Assembly: GCA_940337035.1 (NCBI GenBank)
Contig: CALNHX010005237.1
Location: 46,922-110,921 of the forward strand
DNA length: 64,000 bases
Direction of reading: 5' to 3'
From: Agriotes lineatus
Lineage: Eukaryota; Arthropoda; Insecta; Coleoptera; Elateridae
Shown: piece after piece, positions 52,165-62,700 of the stretch
Position numbering within the stretch: position 1 is the first letter of the stretch
Layout of the letters: each line of letters begins with the position of its first letter
The notes under the pieces: generated by a model
The model's database searches: none
Told to the model about the DNA's origin: nothing
What the model saw: only the letters and a program-made list of their open reading frames with translations
Translations under genes and position numbers: made by a program

Positions 52165-53142
52165 ATGATATAATTTTATAAATTGCTGCCAGTGATTTCA
52201 AAATTATATGAAAAAATACTGCTTAAGAGACCAAAACCCATAGTAGAGGAAAATAATCTGATTCCTTGTCACCAGTTTGGATTCAGGGAAAGCCACTCAA
52301 CCATCGATCAAGTTCATAGAATCACAAACGTCATAGAAAAATCTTTAGAAGAAAGAAAAGTCTGTTCCACCGTCTTCCTCGATGTTGCTCAGACTTTCGA
52401 CAAAGTGTGGCCCGAAAGCTTGTTTCACAAACTGAACCTGTTTCTGCCACGACAGTATTCACAACTTTTACAATCTTATCTAACAGAAAGATATTTCAGA
52501 ATCAAACAAGAAGATGCATATTCTGAACTAAGTGAAATCAAAGCAGGAGTGCCACAAGGTAGCGTGCTAGGTCCGGTACTCTACCTATTATATACTAGTG
52601 ATATTCCATGCCTTGAATACGAAACAATAGCAACATTTGCTGATGATACTAACAAACGGAAGCAACATCTTCCCATCATGCTAACTCAGCTAAGTACTTG
52701 GGAATGACCTTAGACGCTAGACTCCGCTGGAGAGTTCAAGTCAAAAGAAACGCGAAGAGCTTGGTAACAAACTGAAAAAATGTACTGGCTACTTGGAAAA
52801 AACTCCAAATTGTCAACATATAACAAACTGCTTTTATATAAGCAAATATTGAAACCTGTTTGGACCTATGGCATTCAACTCTGGGGTTGTGCCAGTAAGA
52901 GCAACATCCAAGTGATGCAGTGCTTTCAGAACAAAGCAGTAAGGAACATTGTTGATGCACCCTGGTACTGCCGAAACAGAGACATCCATAGGGATCTTCA
53001 AATGGATATTGTTGATCAAACCATCGCCAAATTTGCCAGTAGCCACGAACATAGGCTGCTTCACCATGTGAACGTTGAGGCTATCCAGCTTCTGGACAAC
53101 ACAAACCTAGTAAGAAGACTCCAAGAGGACGAATCTTTATGA
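52165..53142 (+). pseudogene. Jockey-type reverse transcriptase pseudogene
   Basis: Reads LLPVISKLYEKILLKR, then CHQFGFRESHSTIDQVHRIT, VFLDVAQTFDKVW, AGVPQGSVLGPVLYLLYTSD and TIATFADDT (the catalytic FADD box), all RT blocks of the Jockey clade. Straight after FADDT some 300 bp are missing, and the sequence resumes at the C-terminal part SAKYLGMTLDARLRW, then after a frameshift MYWLLGKNSKLS, QILKPVWTYGIQLWG and ENIVD-type ends to 53142. The nuclease domain and ORF1 are absent, so the copy is 5'-truncated. A likely 3' UTR follows to about 53360. Confidence 0.85.
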
Positions 53143-53599
53143 GTTAGTGAAATAGTGATAGTGCAAAGCAGAGTATCGTGCGGTTTGTGCTACATGTCAT
53201 TAGTTTAGTTAAGTTACTAGAACGCAAGGCAAAACTAGTAAGTAAGACCTTAGTTTAAGAAATCTTCAAACGTAATCAATTAAGTTAGAATAAAATTACT
53301 TATTGATCTACATAAGTGATCAGATTGTAGTAACATTAAGAGGCCTTGTAACGGGTATATTAATTTAAAATTTCTTAATGGCTTTTTGTAACAAAAGATT
53401 GGTTCTGGATCTATTGTTTTGCTTATAAATCTTTGTTTTCCATTACTGCTGCTTTTAAGTTTTAATCTTGTTTTGCAAATGACAGTCCATTAGGGCATCA
53501 AGTTGTAAGTTTTGACTATGCTCTGTATATCTAACATATGATTAATATAATCTTTTATTCTATTTGAGTCACTAAATATTACTGAATATAACTTACTTA
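53143..53599. other. Probable Jockey 3' UTR and unassigned sequence
   Basis: No ORF. Continues from the stop of the RT pseudogene; no clear poly(A) tail or target duplication found. Confidence 0.35.
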
Positions 53600-54240
53600 C
53601 TTACTTAGTCGTCTTCTCCTGCCTGTGACCATGTAGAGTGTGAATTTTTTTCTATTACTTCTTATCGTTTGCCAGCTTCCATTCTTCTTGCCAGCTGATG
53701 CTTCCTTTCTCCACCTCCTCTGACGCGTTATTCTCCCATTGCTCTTCGTTCTTTGGTTCCTTTGGGTAGTGTTTGTCAAATCAGCTTTCAGAATTGCACG
53801 TCTTCTGTGACCAACTCATCTTTCTTGCCCTTCCTCTATTGTGGTGTGAAGGGGTTTCATATTTAATTATTTCCTGGTATCGTCGATTCATATCCGATCC
53901 AGCCTTGTTCTGTTTATCACTTGTCTCAGGCCTGTACTTGGGCATGTGTTTTGATGTTCGGCACTACGTTTCGGAGGGCGTGAGGGTTGGTATGCTTCTT
54001 GAAATTTTTCCAAACATTCGTCTCAGAGTGAAGATTGCATCGTAGACGCTCGTATTAGTCCTGAATCAACATTGTGATTCCTAGAACTGGTTTGCTGTTT
54101 ACCATCGTAACCTAGCATGGGTACGTTTTTCCTACCATCCCAAGAATCGAAATCCTTCTGCAATTTTTGGCTCTCTTGGGTTTCCTTTCTTGAGAATGGG
54201 AATAAATAGTGCTTTTTTCCAATCGACATGTATTATTTTT
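53600..54240 (-). pseudogene. Possible degenerate retroelement coding remnant
   Basis: The minus strand begins WKKALFIPILKKGNPREPK (about 54230-54170), similar to the WKxAxVxPIxKKG block of non-LTR RTs, then decays into basic, polar sequence with frameshifts. A repeated CTTACTTACTTAC tract lies at 53592. Confidence 0.35.
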
Positions 54241-55150
54241 TGTGTCGAGGTTACGTTGATTATTTTTTCGTAGCGATCTCAACCAATCAGAAGGCTGGAT
54301 TTAGTTAAGTTATCTTGTATAATTTCGATTATACAAAATCGACTATACTAGAGTAATTTTACAAGGCGACGCAATGCTAACTATTGTCAATTTGATGTTG
54401 CTTTCATGGAGATGACTTTCAGCTAGGTTAATACAAACAAATCGAGCTGCCAATTTGTTTATTTATTCCTATTTGTTCCTATAATTGAAATTTATTCAAA
54501 AAATAAATCGAATAAAATGCGTACTTCGAACAGGTTATACTTCTCAAACTTCCCACTCAATAACAAGTCGTGTCGGTTTGACTAAATAGTCTCCCCGCTG
54601 CGCGGTCGTACTTTTAACCTGTCAAACTGACACTTTTTATTATTGTGCAACAGGTTATTGACATATAACTCGATAATATTGAAGTACTTCTAGTATTACT
54701 ACTGATTATATCACTCCATATAACATCAACTAATGAAAAACGGTAAAAATACATAGTTACGCATGCGATGACACCATCCACAATTTCCAATTTTTACTGG
54801 CGTTTCACAGCCTTGCCTCAGCGTGTAGCGCATTGAATAAAACAAGGTCTAAACTATTTGCTGAAGTCGACCATACTACATTAACTTTGTCATAGTCTAC
54901 CGATAACGTAATTAAGCTATGCACAGTTCAAAACAGTGCAAAAACGAGCGGCGTCTTCGGCGACCGAAACTTGAAACTAGAATCTTGAAAAACAACTGTA
55001 TTACGGCGAGATCGCTAAACCGGAAGAAACATATGTCATAAATTGGCTTATTGATTCTTAAGTGGAAGCGCAGTTTTTCAATAATAATTTTAATGCTTAC
55101 TTAATAATATTTATTTAAATGTTTAATGTATACACGGTATACATTTTAAT
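54241..55150. other. Unassigned interval with one hairpin
   Basis: At 54570-54633 GTGTCGGTTTGAC pairs with GTCAAACTGACAC (one mismatch), with a CCCCGCTGCGCGG tip, as in the hairpins at 16 kb. Otherwise no feature. Confidence 0.4.
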
Positions 55151-55151
55151 A

Positions 55152-56412
55152 TCAATTAACTTGCGTTAAAATAACAACATATGAGCTAACACATTGAAAT
55201 ATAACCAGTAACAGAAAGTACTTAACGGAGAACACCCCAACATTAGTTAGAGATTGGTATCGATAAACTATTATTTCTTTTAGTAAATTTAACTCGTATT
55301 GTAAAGCTTCCACTTCGTAATTTTGGGAAACATTGGGAAGTTTCAATAGTACGTCAAAGCAAACATTTTCTGTGATTTGCACTTCTTTATCTACTTTTCT
55401 GCATAAGACTGCTATGAGAGTTCCAAGAAGCTATAATAAAATGGTTTATTTTAACTCTTTTGCACTCAATAGGTTATATAAATATAAATTACTTACTAGT
55501 TGCCAAAGTGACCAAGAAACCCTGTTGTGATCAAATGAATACCGGTGCTTTTTCCATATTTATCGTCGTTCACTTTAACAGTATATAAGAATATAGAGCA
55601 AATGTTCCTAAAATGTCAAAAAGTTGAGCCATAATTGTAAATGCAAGCAAAAATATTTGCCATCCAATATATTATTGAATAAATGTATCTGTTCTATCTG
55701 ATTTTTGTATACATTGGATATTTCTCTTACTCGTTCATTCGTTCTACATCTGTTCATGTCTATTTGAACTTCTGAGGCGCTCTGACTATTTTTGTCATGG
55801 TCAACCACTTCTACTAGAATTTGGTTGACGTCCTTGAAGGTGTCTTTTATTAAACTTGCAAATTTACATATTGTTACCGCTACAATATATAAGTGGTAGT
55901 ACTGGAAGCATCGAATGCTGTAGAACCGGTACTTTGCTGTGTGTTCTTGCATTAACCAAACATAAGCATCGTATACAGCGATGCAAAGGAAAATGGCATG
56001 CCCTCCAATTAAACTTATATAACAGTTCTTGTTTCGGTTAATTTAGTAGCTCCGTTTTTAACGCAAAAATCTTTAATCTCGCAAAAAGTTTTCATGAAAC
56101 GTATAAAATTCTTCTGCTCCCCAAATGAAGATGACAGTATAGCAACTAAACTAGTTGCAACTATGCTGGCGTTCGAAGCGATATTGGTAATCATCAGAGC
56201 GTATGAGGGAAAATTAGAGTGAACTTCATTAAATCTACCAGATAGGGATAATCCACATGAATTAACGATCACTAAACATACAAACACTGAGTAACACTTA
56301 TACCAATAGTGCTTTCCATTTGTATCTTTGCTACTGTCGGAGCTGTAAGGTGGTATAATTGCTAGAAGGGTTCCCAGCCGCTGAGTCCACAATAAAGGGG
56401 ATTTCCAGATCG
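55152..56412 (-). pseudogene. Gustatory receptor (7tm_7) gene, frame-disrupted
   Basis: The minus strand encodes a multi-pass membrane protein from SPLLWTQRLGTLLAIIPPYS (about 56410) through hydrophobic segments (CYSVFVCLVIVNSCGLSLSG; SYALMITNIASNASIVATSLVAIL) and GGHAIFLCIAVYDAYVWL to WQIFLLAFTIMAQLFDILG. A 66-bp intron with GT and AG ends lies at 55431-55496. The last exon has the family-defining C-terminus FSVKYFLLLVIFQCVSSYVV followed by ILTQVN, corresponding to TYxxxxxQ of insect gustatory receptors. Two frame breaks (near 56045 and 55685) and no start exon mean it is either a pseudogene or an assembly-damaged gene. Such receptors sit in sensory neuron membranes. Confidence 0.75.
55431..55496 (-). 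other. Short intron of the gustatory receptor gene
   Basis: Minus strand: GGCAACTA|GTAAGTAATTT at the donor and TTTTATTATAG|CTTCTTGG at the acceptor. 66 bp, AT-rich, a common size in insects; such a 3'-terminal intron fits the receptor family. Confidence 0.75.
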
Positions 56413-56887
56413 ACTTGTGTTACAAATCCACATTTCAAATTGTTGAAAGACGTTTTAATACCTTTATAGGTTGGCTAAGCGTATTACTCTTTTTAATCAG
56501 TTGTACTCGAAATGTCAATTTTTGGACAATCAAACTAATGCACAGGTATCTTAGTATTTAACAATTAAGTAGCTGCATCTAGAAAACTAGATATATATAA
56601 TTCTAAAAAGTGTTCATAATGCGGATAGCTGCGGGTAGACTTTAGAGTAGAGGAGAGTAGAATGGCATCGAATATGTAAAAATTAGTGTTTATTTAAGGC
56701 AGTTACTACCGAAGAGGCATAATGGAAATTATGTTTTTATAAGCAATGTCATCGATGAGCCAGGCTGTGCACTTTCAATGTGAAAAAAAGGAAGCAGAAA
56801 ACAGAAAACTACAAAAGCCATCTTCCAAACAAAGAATAAATTAACTAAAACAAGCAAATTATAAAAGGCTTATCGGATTTCAACAGC
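56413..56887. other. Unassigned interval upstream of the BEL element
   Basis: AT-rich, no ORF. It could hold an upstream exon of the receptor gene, but none was recognised. Confidence 0.3.
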
Positions 56888-57368
56888 TGTTTATAACCAA
56901 ACATAAATTTTAATCCTTTTAATTTAATTAGGCGAATATTCACAAACACATATCGCATACGGAAAATGCTTAACAAAGCGTCAGCAGTATTACATTACTG
57001 CTGACGCTTTGTGCTCGAATGACTGGTGAATAGCCTGCAATTCTGCACTCTGCAAGTTTGTTTGTTATGAAATTGAATACGCAAGTGCATATGCGAGCTG
57101 AAACTAGGGCAAATATTAAACTTTGTAAGCTAAGTCAGTATTTTTACATGTATAAATAGAAAAATATTCTAGTCAATAATATACAGTGTGAAGTCTTGTT
57201 TCACTGTGTCACGCTGACCAACGGCCCAGGTCTTTTTTGGTACATCATCTCGTGTGAGACCGCGCGAGACCGTTGGTTTGCACCCCTTTTAATTCCTGCA
57301 CCCCTAAGATATTCCTACAACTGTCCAAATTAAATTCATACAGTCCATTACAAGCTCCACCCTGAACA
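56888..57368 (+). repeat. 5' LTR of BEL/Pao element
   Basis: 481 bp. Contains a perfect hairpin AAAGCGTCAGCAGTA...TACTGCTGACGCTTT (about 56978-57012) not intact in the other LTR. A TATAAATAGA promoter-like box lies at about 57151. Confidence 0.85.
57151..57160 (+). promoter_or_regulatory. TATA-like box in BEL 5' LTR
   Basis: TGTATAAATAGA lies in the LTR and is repeated at the same place in the 3' LTR (about 63761). The position fits a Pol II promoter for the element RNA. Confidence 0.5.
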
Positions 57369-57486
57369 TTTTGGTCCTTCGATCCTTTAAACGTTCCAGC
57401 CCCTAACATTTTGGTCCTTCAAGCCATTAAAACGTTCCTGCCCCTAGTATTTGATATTTCGAGCCTTTCAACGTTCCTTGGTCCAG
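57367..57486 (+). repeat. Three 40-bp repeats of the primer-site region
   Basis: CATTTTGGTCCTTCGATCC (57367), CATTTTGGTCCTTCAAGCC (57407) and TATTTGATATTTCGAGCC (about 57447) start units that also share ACGTTCC. The first directly follows the LTR and is the likely functional primer site. Confidence 0.8.
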
Positions 57487-57531
57487 TGATCCCTTAAAAC
57501 GTACCAGCCCTCATCGAACAAGACCGTTACG

Positions 57532-57819
57532 ATGGCGCAGCGACGGGAGATTTTCACAACCCAAGAAGATTTAGCAGAATCCATTCGCAAGCAGATTATC
57601 AACGTGAGGAAGGATGGCCCATCAAGAAAAAGTGCAGCATATATCACCGCTCGCAGATCCACCCTAAAACAACTTTGGGAAGAATTTGAGGCCAACCATT
57701 CAGACCTGGCGAAGGAAGTCGAGGAAGAACACCCTTATTTTAAAAATAATTTTTTCAGCAAACCAAAGACGTTTACAATGAAGGGGTTGCCCTGCTCGAC
57801 AAGTGCGAAGAAAATCTAG
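57532..57819 (+). pseudogene. BEL gag N-terminal fragment
   Basis: The ATG at 57532 starts MAQRREIFTTQEDLAESIRK and runs 95 codons to a stop. It has a charged, helical composition usual for the BEL Gag N-terminus. From 57820 to about 58180 the coding text continues with stops and shifts before the next open part. Confidence 0.7.
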
Positions 57820-58184
57820 CCACACTAGGTGAAAGTTCACAGCAGCCAGCTGGACCAAAAGAAGATACGACCGCACGTGCTGACAAGGAGGGACAGTTCG
57901 AATAAGAAGGCTACAGATCAAGGTGAATTCACTCCAAAGCGACATTCAGGAAGTCTGGAATAGGTTGAATGAGAATGCAGTAAAAGGTATTGTGAATACA
58001 ACATTAAGAATTTTAAGGATGATTGGGATGACATCAGAGCTCTAAACGAGGAGATACTATCCCCGGACGTACGACGACACAGGAGTTCCGTGAGACCAGA
58101 GATGGTCAACGAAATAATTGTAGTCCTGTACTAACACAGGATGGAGAGGTTCAAAGTGTCAAGGAACGCAGCCATGCGAATATA

Positions 58185-59422
58185 GTGTTGCCTACTCTCA
58201 AAGCATGGCCTAGCTTTCATGATATTTTCCGAAGAATTGTTCATGAAAATTCACGACTAAGTAAGGCGGAAAAAATGCATTACTTAAAGTCACAGTTACG
58301 AGGGGAAGCCAGCAAGTTAGTGCAACACCTGGAGGCAACTGAAGCCAATTACGAGTCTGCATGGTTCATTATAAGTAACAGATACGACAACACCAGGCTG
58401 CTACTTGCGAAGAATTTGGATGACATATTCAACCAGGCAACCCTGTCGAACGAATCTGCAGAAGGGATCAAGAAACTCCATGACACGACTGCAGAATGCC
58501 TAAGAGCAATTGAGAACTTAGGAATTGAAACGGCCACATGGGGGCCTATCATGTGTCATATAGTGACACGGAAGTTGGACAAGGAAACCAACAGATTGTA
58601 TGAGCAGTCACTAACGGCACCAAGAGAAGTGCAAAAATTCGAGCAGCTACTGAATTTGTACTCCAGACACTTTTGCCCAGGGAAATGCAAGGTATGTAAT
58701 AAAAGACATCATTGGCTTTTGCATGAAGATTTTAGCAAACAACAGCAACAACAGCCTCCCAAGACCACAACGGCAATTTCCAGTGCGACAGCAACCAATG
58801 AGAACGAAAACATTGTTGCAAGCCTAGTAGGAAGACAGCATCGCAACGTTTTGCTTGCAACTGCCCTAATTAAGGTCCAGTCATCCTCAGGGAGTTTGGA
58901 GTATCTCAGAGCCCTGATAGACTCCGGATCACAAGCATCATTCATCACAGGAGATGCAGCTCAAACGCTGGGTCTACCAGAAGAAAAGGTGAGAGTGCAC
59001 ATTTCTGGATTAGGCAAGAAAGGAGCAGGTACAGCCCGAGGACGATTAACTGTAAACCTACGTCCACGATTTCCAAGCAACTACACAACCATATGTGAGA
59101 TGCTGATACTGCCACAGCTAACCAAGTCACTTCCAGAAAACCAGTCGAAAACTATCAACTTCAGGACTGTAAGAATATGGTGTTGGCTGATCCACTATTT
59201 CAGAAACCTGGACCAATAGACGTTATCCTAGGAGCAGACATCTACAAGGAAATCATCAACGGAGGCCTGTTAGCGCAAAACACGGAACTTGGATGGATCA
59301 TCACGGGGAATGCAACAGCACCATCAGAAGAAAGGAAAATTCTTAGCATGGTCGCATGTGCTGCAGAAGATGGACACTCACAAAATTTTGGGAGATTGAA
59401 GAAGTTGTACCAGAAAAGATGA
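58185..59422 (+). pseudogene. BEL gag (DUF1759) and protease (DUF1758-like) region
   Basis: The open frame 58185-59219 (coordinate begins at GTG, in frame from gag) reads LPTLKAWPSFHDIFRRIVHE and LKSQLRGEASKLVQHL, the DUF1759 Gag core, then a zinc-knuckle-like CPGKCKVCNKRHHWLLH (about 58676-58725) and a protease with ALIDSGSQASFI (about 58910; D-S-G active site present). The frame then shifts; 59177-59422 continues with PIDVILGADIYKEII and GLLAQNTELGWIITG, the normal end of the BEL protease domain. Frames change again towards 59700. Confidence 0.8.
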
Positions 59423-59709
59423 TGTCCAACGAAGACAAGGAATGCGAAGAATTCTACAACTGCAACCACCAGAGAAATGCTGATGGTACATATACAGTGA
59501 AAATTCCGTTCAAGGAACCAATAGAAAAGCTTGGGGATTCAAGAAAAAAGGCAATCGCACGGTTCATTCAACTGGAGAAACGGTTAGAAGAAGATAAAGT
59601 TCTAGGTAAAGAATACAAAACCTTTATGAAGGAATGCTTAGAACTAGGACATATGAAACGCGTTCAACCAGGAGCCAATGTACGAAAAACCTACTTCATT
59701 GAGGGATGA
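59356..59709 (+). pseudogene. BEL linker just before the missing RT domain
   Basis: Reads TKFWEIEEVVPEKMMSNEDK, KIPFKEPIEKLGDSRKKAIA and FMKECLELGHMKRV, which in complete BEL elements immediately precedes RT. It then jumps, with a frame change at about 59700, to a post-RT sequence. The whole RT domain, including Y-x-D-D, is therefore deleted. Confidence 0.75.
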
Positions 59710-62700
59710 GTCAAGCAGTAATGTCTCAAGACGGACGCATTCAAATAAGTCTATTGACAGCCAAGTCAAAGGTTGCACCTATAAAAATGAAGAAAACGTT
59801 GCCACGGCTGGAGTTATGTGCTGCATCGTTAGCAGCAAAAATGTTGAAGGAAGCTATTAGTGCACTGGACATCCCCAGCATCTCCATCTTCGCGTGGTCA
59901 GATTCCATGATAACCTTATCCTGGATAAGAGCAGGCCCGGAGAAATGGAAAACATTTGTTGCAAACAGGGTAACAGAAATATTGGAAGTAACCCCCAGCG
60001 GAAATTGGCATCATGTGCGCTCAGAGGACAATCCAGCAGACGCTGTATCCCGAGGGCTCACTCCTGTCAAACTACAGCATCATCTATTGTGGTGGAACGG
60101 GCCGCAATGGTTACGAACTAATCCTTTGCCACTGACGGAAACAACTATTCCCATAACAGCTACAGAAGAGGAAAAGATTCACCAAGTCCAAGCGTTTATC
60201 GCATCAAAAGAAGAATTGGACATCTTGTCCAAATATTCGTCACTGCAGAAGTTACTGCGGGTCACTGCATACTGTAACAGGTTTGCTCAAAAATGCAGAA
60301 GACAACAGTTTCCGACCGAATACCCTACGGCAGCAGAACTCAACAATTGCCTCATTCAAATCATCCGTATAGTGCAAGCACGCAGCTGGGCAACAGAGAT
60401 TCAAACCTTGAAGAAAAACATCTCGGTTCACACAAAAAGTTCCTTGGCACCATTACGACCATTCATCGATGATGAAGGAACTCTTAGAGTGGGAGGACGA
60501 CTTCAAAATTCAATGTTGCCATATAATGAGAAACATCCTATTCTCATTCCCCATAATAGTCATCTAGCCCACCTAATAGTGAGAGACGTCCATCAGAAAC
60601 TGCTACATGGCGGAAGTCAAGCTACAGCAGCATACATCCGTAGAAAATTCTGGATCATCAATGTGAAGAAAATAATACGCAAAGAAATTCACACCTGTAT
60701 GAAATGTTTTGCATTCAGAAGACAACCGTTGCAGCAACTCATGGGCAATTTACCTGAGCCTAGAGTAACGCCGTCCCTGCCATTTTCTCACACTGGCCTG
60801 GATTATGCAGGGCCAATACAAATCAGAACCGCAAAAGGAAGAGGGAATAAGTCATACAAAGGATATATTGTCATCTTTGTATGTTTGGCTACCAAAGCAG
60901 TTCATTTGGAGGCTGTCAGTGATCTAACAACAAACGCCTTTTTGGCAGCCTTCAGAAGATTTACATCCAGAAGAGGAACATGCCTTCATATCTATAGCGA
61001 TAACGGAACCACATTTGTAGGAGCAAATAGAGTTCTGCAGAAGGACTTCAAGAAAACTCTAGGAGACTTTAGCGTTCAAGAAAAACTTACTCAAGAAGGT
61101 ATCCAGTGGCACTTTATTCCACCGGCAACTCCCCACTTCGGAGGAATCTGGGAAGCAGCGGTGAAGTCAACAAAGTATCACATGAAAAGGATTGTAGGGA
61201 ACAGTACCCTCACGTTTGAAGAACTATCGACCCTCCTGTACCAAATAGAGGCATGTCTCAATTCGAGACCACTTTGTCCATTAACCACAGATCCCAACGA
61301 TGTGGTAGCGTTGACCCCTGGTCATTTTCTAATTGGAAGGGAACTTATAACACCAAATGAACCACCATTAGAAGTACATTCAGAAACACTGACAAGATGG
61401 AAACTACTTCAAAAGTTGAAAAACGACTTTTGGAAAATATGGTCTAAGGAATACCTATCTGGGTTACAACGCAGAACGAAATGGACTTCGAAGGAAGAGA
61501 ATTTGCAAGTAGGGGATCTAGTGTTACAAAAGGATGAAAACAGTCCTCCCAACCGATGGCCTTTAGCAAGAGTGACAGAAGTGCATCCAGGTACAGATGG
61601 CATTGTCAGAGTTGCAACCGTTAAGACAAAGGGAGACACAATTCTCAAGCGTCCTATTACCAAGCTCGTTCCGTTACCAAGACAGGAGGAAGAGGAAGGA
61701 AGTAGAAAGCAAAGCAGGGGTAGTGGAGTGTCAACAGTAACAAAAACTATAACACTCTTACTTACGTTATGCACCATAATTTCGGCAACCAAGGGATCGT
61801 ATACAGTAAAGTATCCGTCACCTGGCCTATTCATTGAAGAACTTGGCCACGCAAAACTCTCGAGGGGAAACTTCAGGATCGAAGTAGCAGTGAACATCTC
61901 CAGCATCCAAGTAGATGAAGAAGATATAAACAAGACAATCCAACAAATGAATACCTTATGCGACAAGGCACTGGTATTATCTGCAGAATCCCATTGCAAA
62001 GAATTAAATCATCACCTGAGAGAGCAGCAAAGACAGATCATCTGGAATATGAGAAGCATTTATAGTCAAGATGTCAGAACCAAGCGAGGATTATTAGGGC
62101 AACTACTAACCTCAGTGTTTGGAGTCAACGATGAAGTCTACCATGACATCGAATCATTGGAGAAAAATCAACTAGAATTAATACATTCATCTAATCGTCA
62201 GACGAAGATCATGTTGTCAACTGCAGCAACTCTAAATGAGACTGAAGCCAGAATATCCCAGAAGTTGGATAATTTTCGAAGAAAACTCAATGAAGGGTTG
62301 CTAGCAATCAATGAGATGGAACCTTGGTACAAGAAGACGGACGACAACAAGCTAAACATACATGTGTTGACATCATATCAGATGGCCACCAACTACTTAC
62401 AAGAGATGGGTGAGAAGTACAAACAACTTCTAAATGTAAAATTTAAAAGGGCAGACATCATGCAATTTATTCCATCGTCACAATTTGACAGAATAATGAC
62501 TAATGCAATGGTCAATCTTCCAGCAAACCTAGAGATTCTTACTACGCCAACGCACAAGATGGAAGTTAGCTTCAACAATGAATCAATCGAGATCTTCAGT
62601 TATTTTCACATAACTGAGAAGCGGGAATACAACTTGATAAAACCAACTCCTATTCCAGTAAAGAAAGGAAATGGAACCTACGCATCACTGAACTTGCCAA

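Noticed and set aside
58185..59219. Independent gene starting at 58185
   Set aside because: The coordinate starts at GTG inside the BEL gag; it is a continuation after frameshifts, not a separate start.
61409..61999. 196-codon minus-strand frame
   Set aside because: Antisense shadow of the BEL polyprotein; sense strand carries clear domains.
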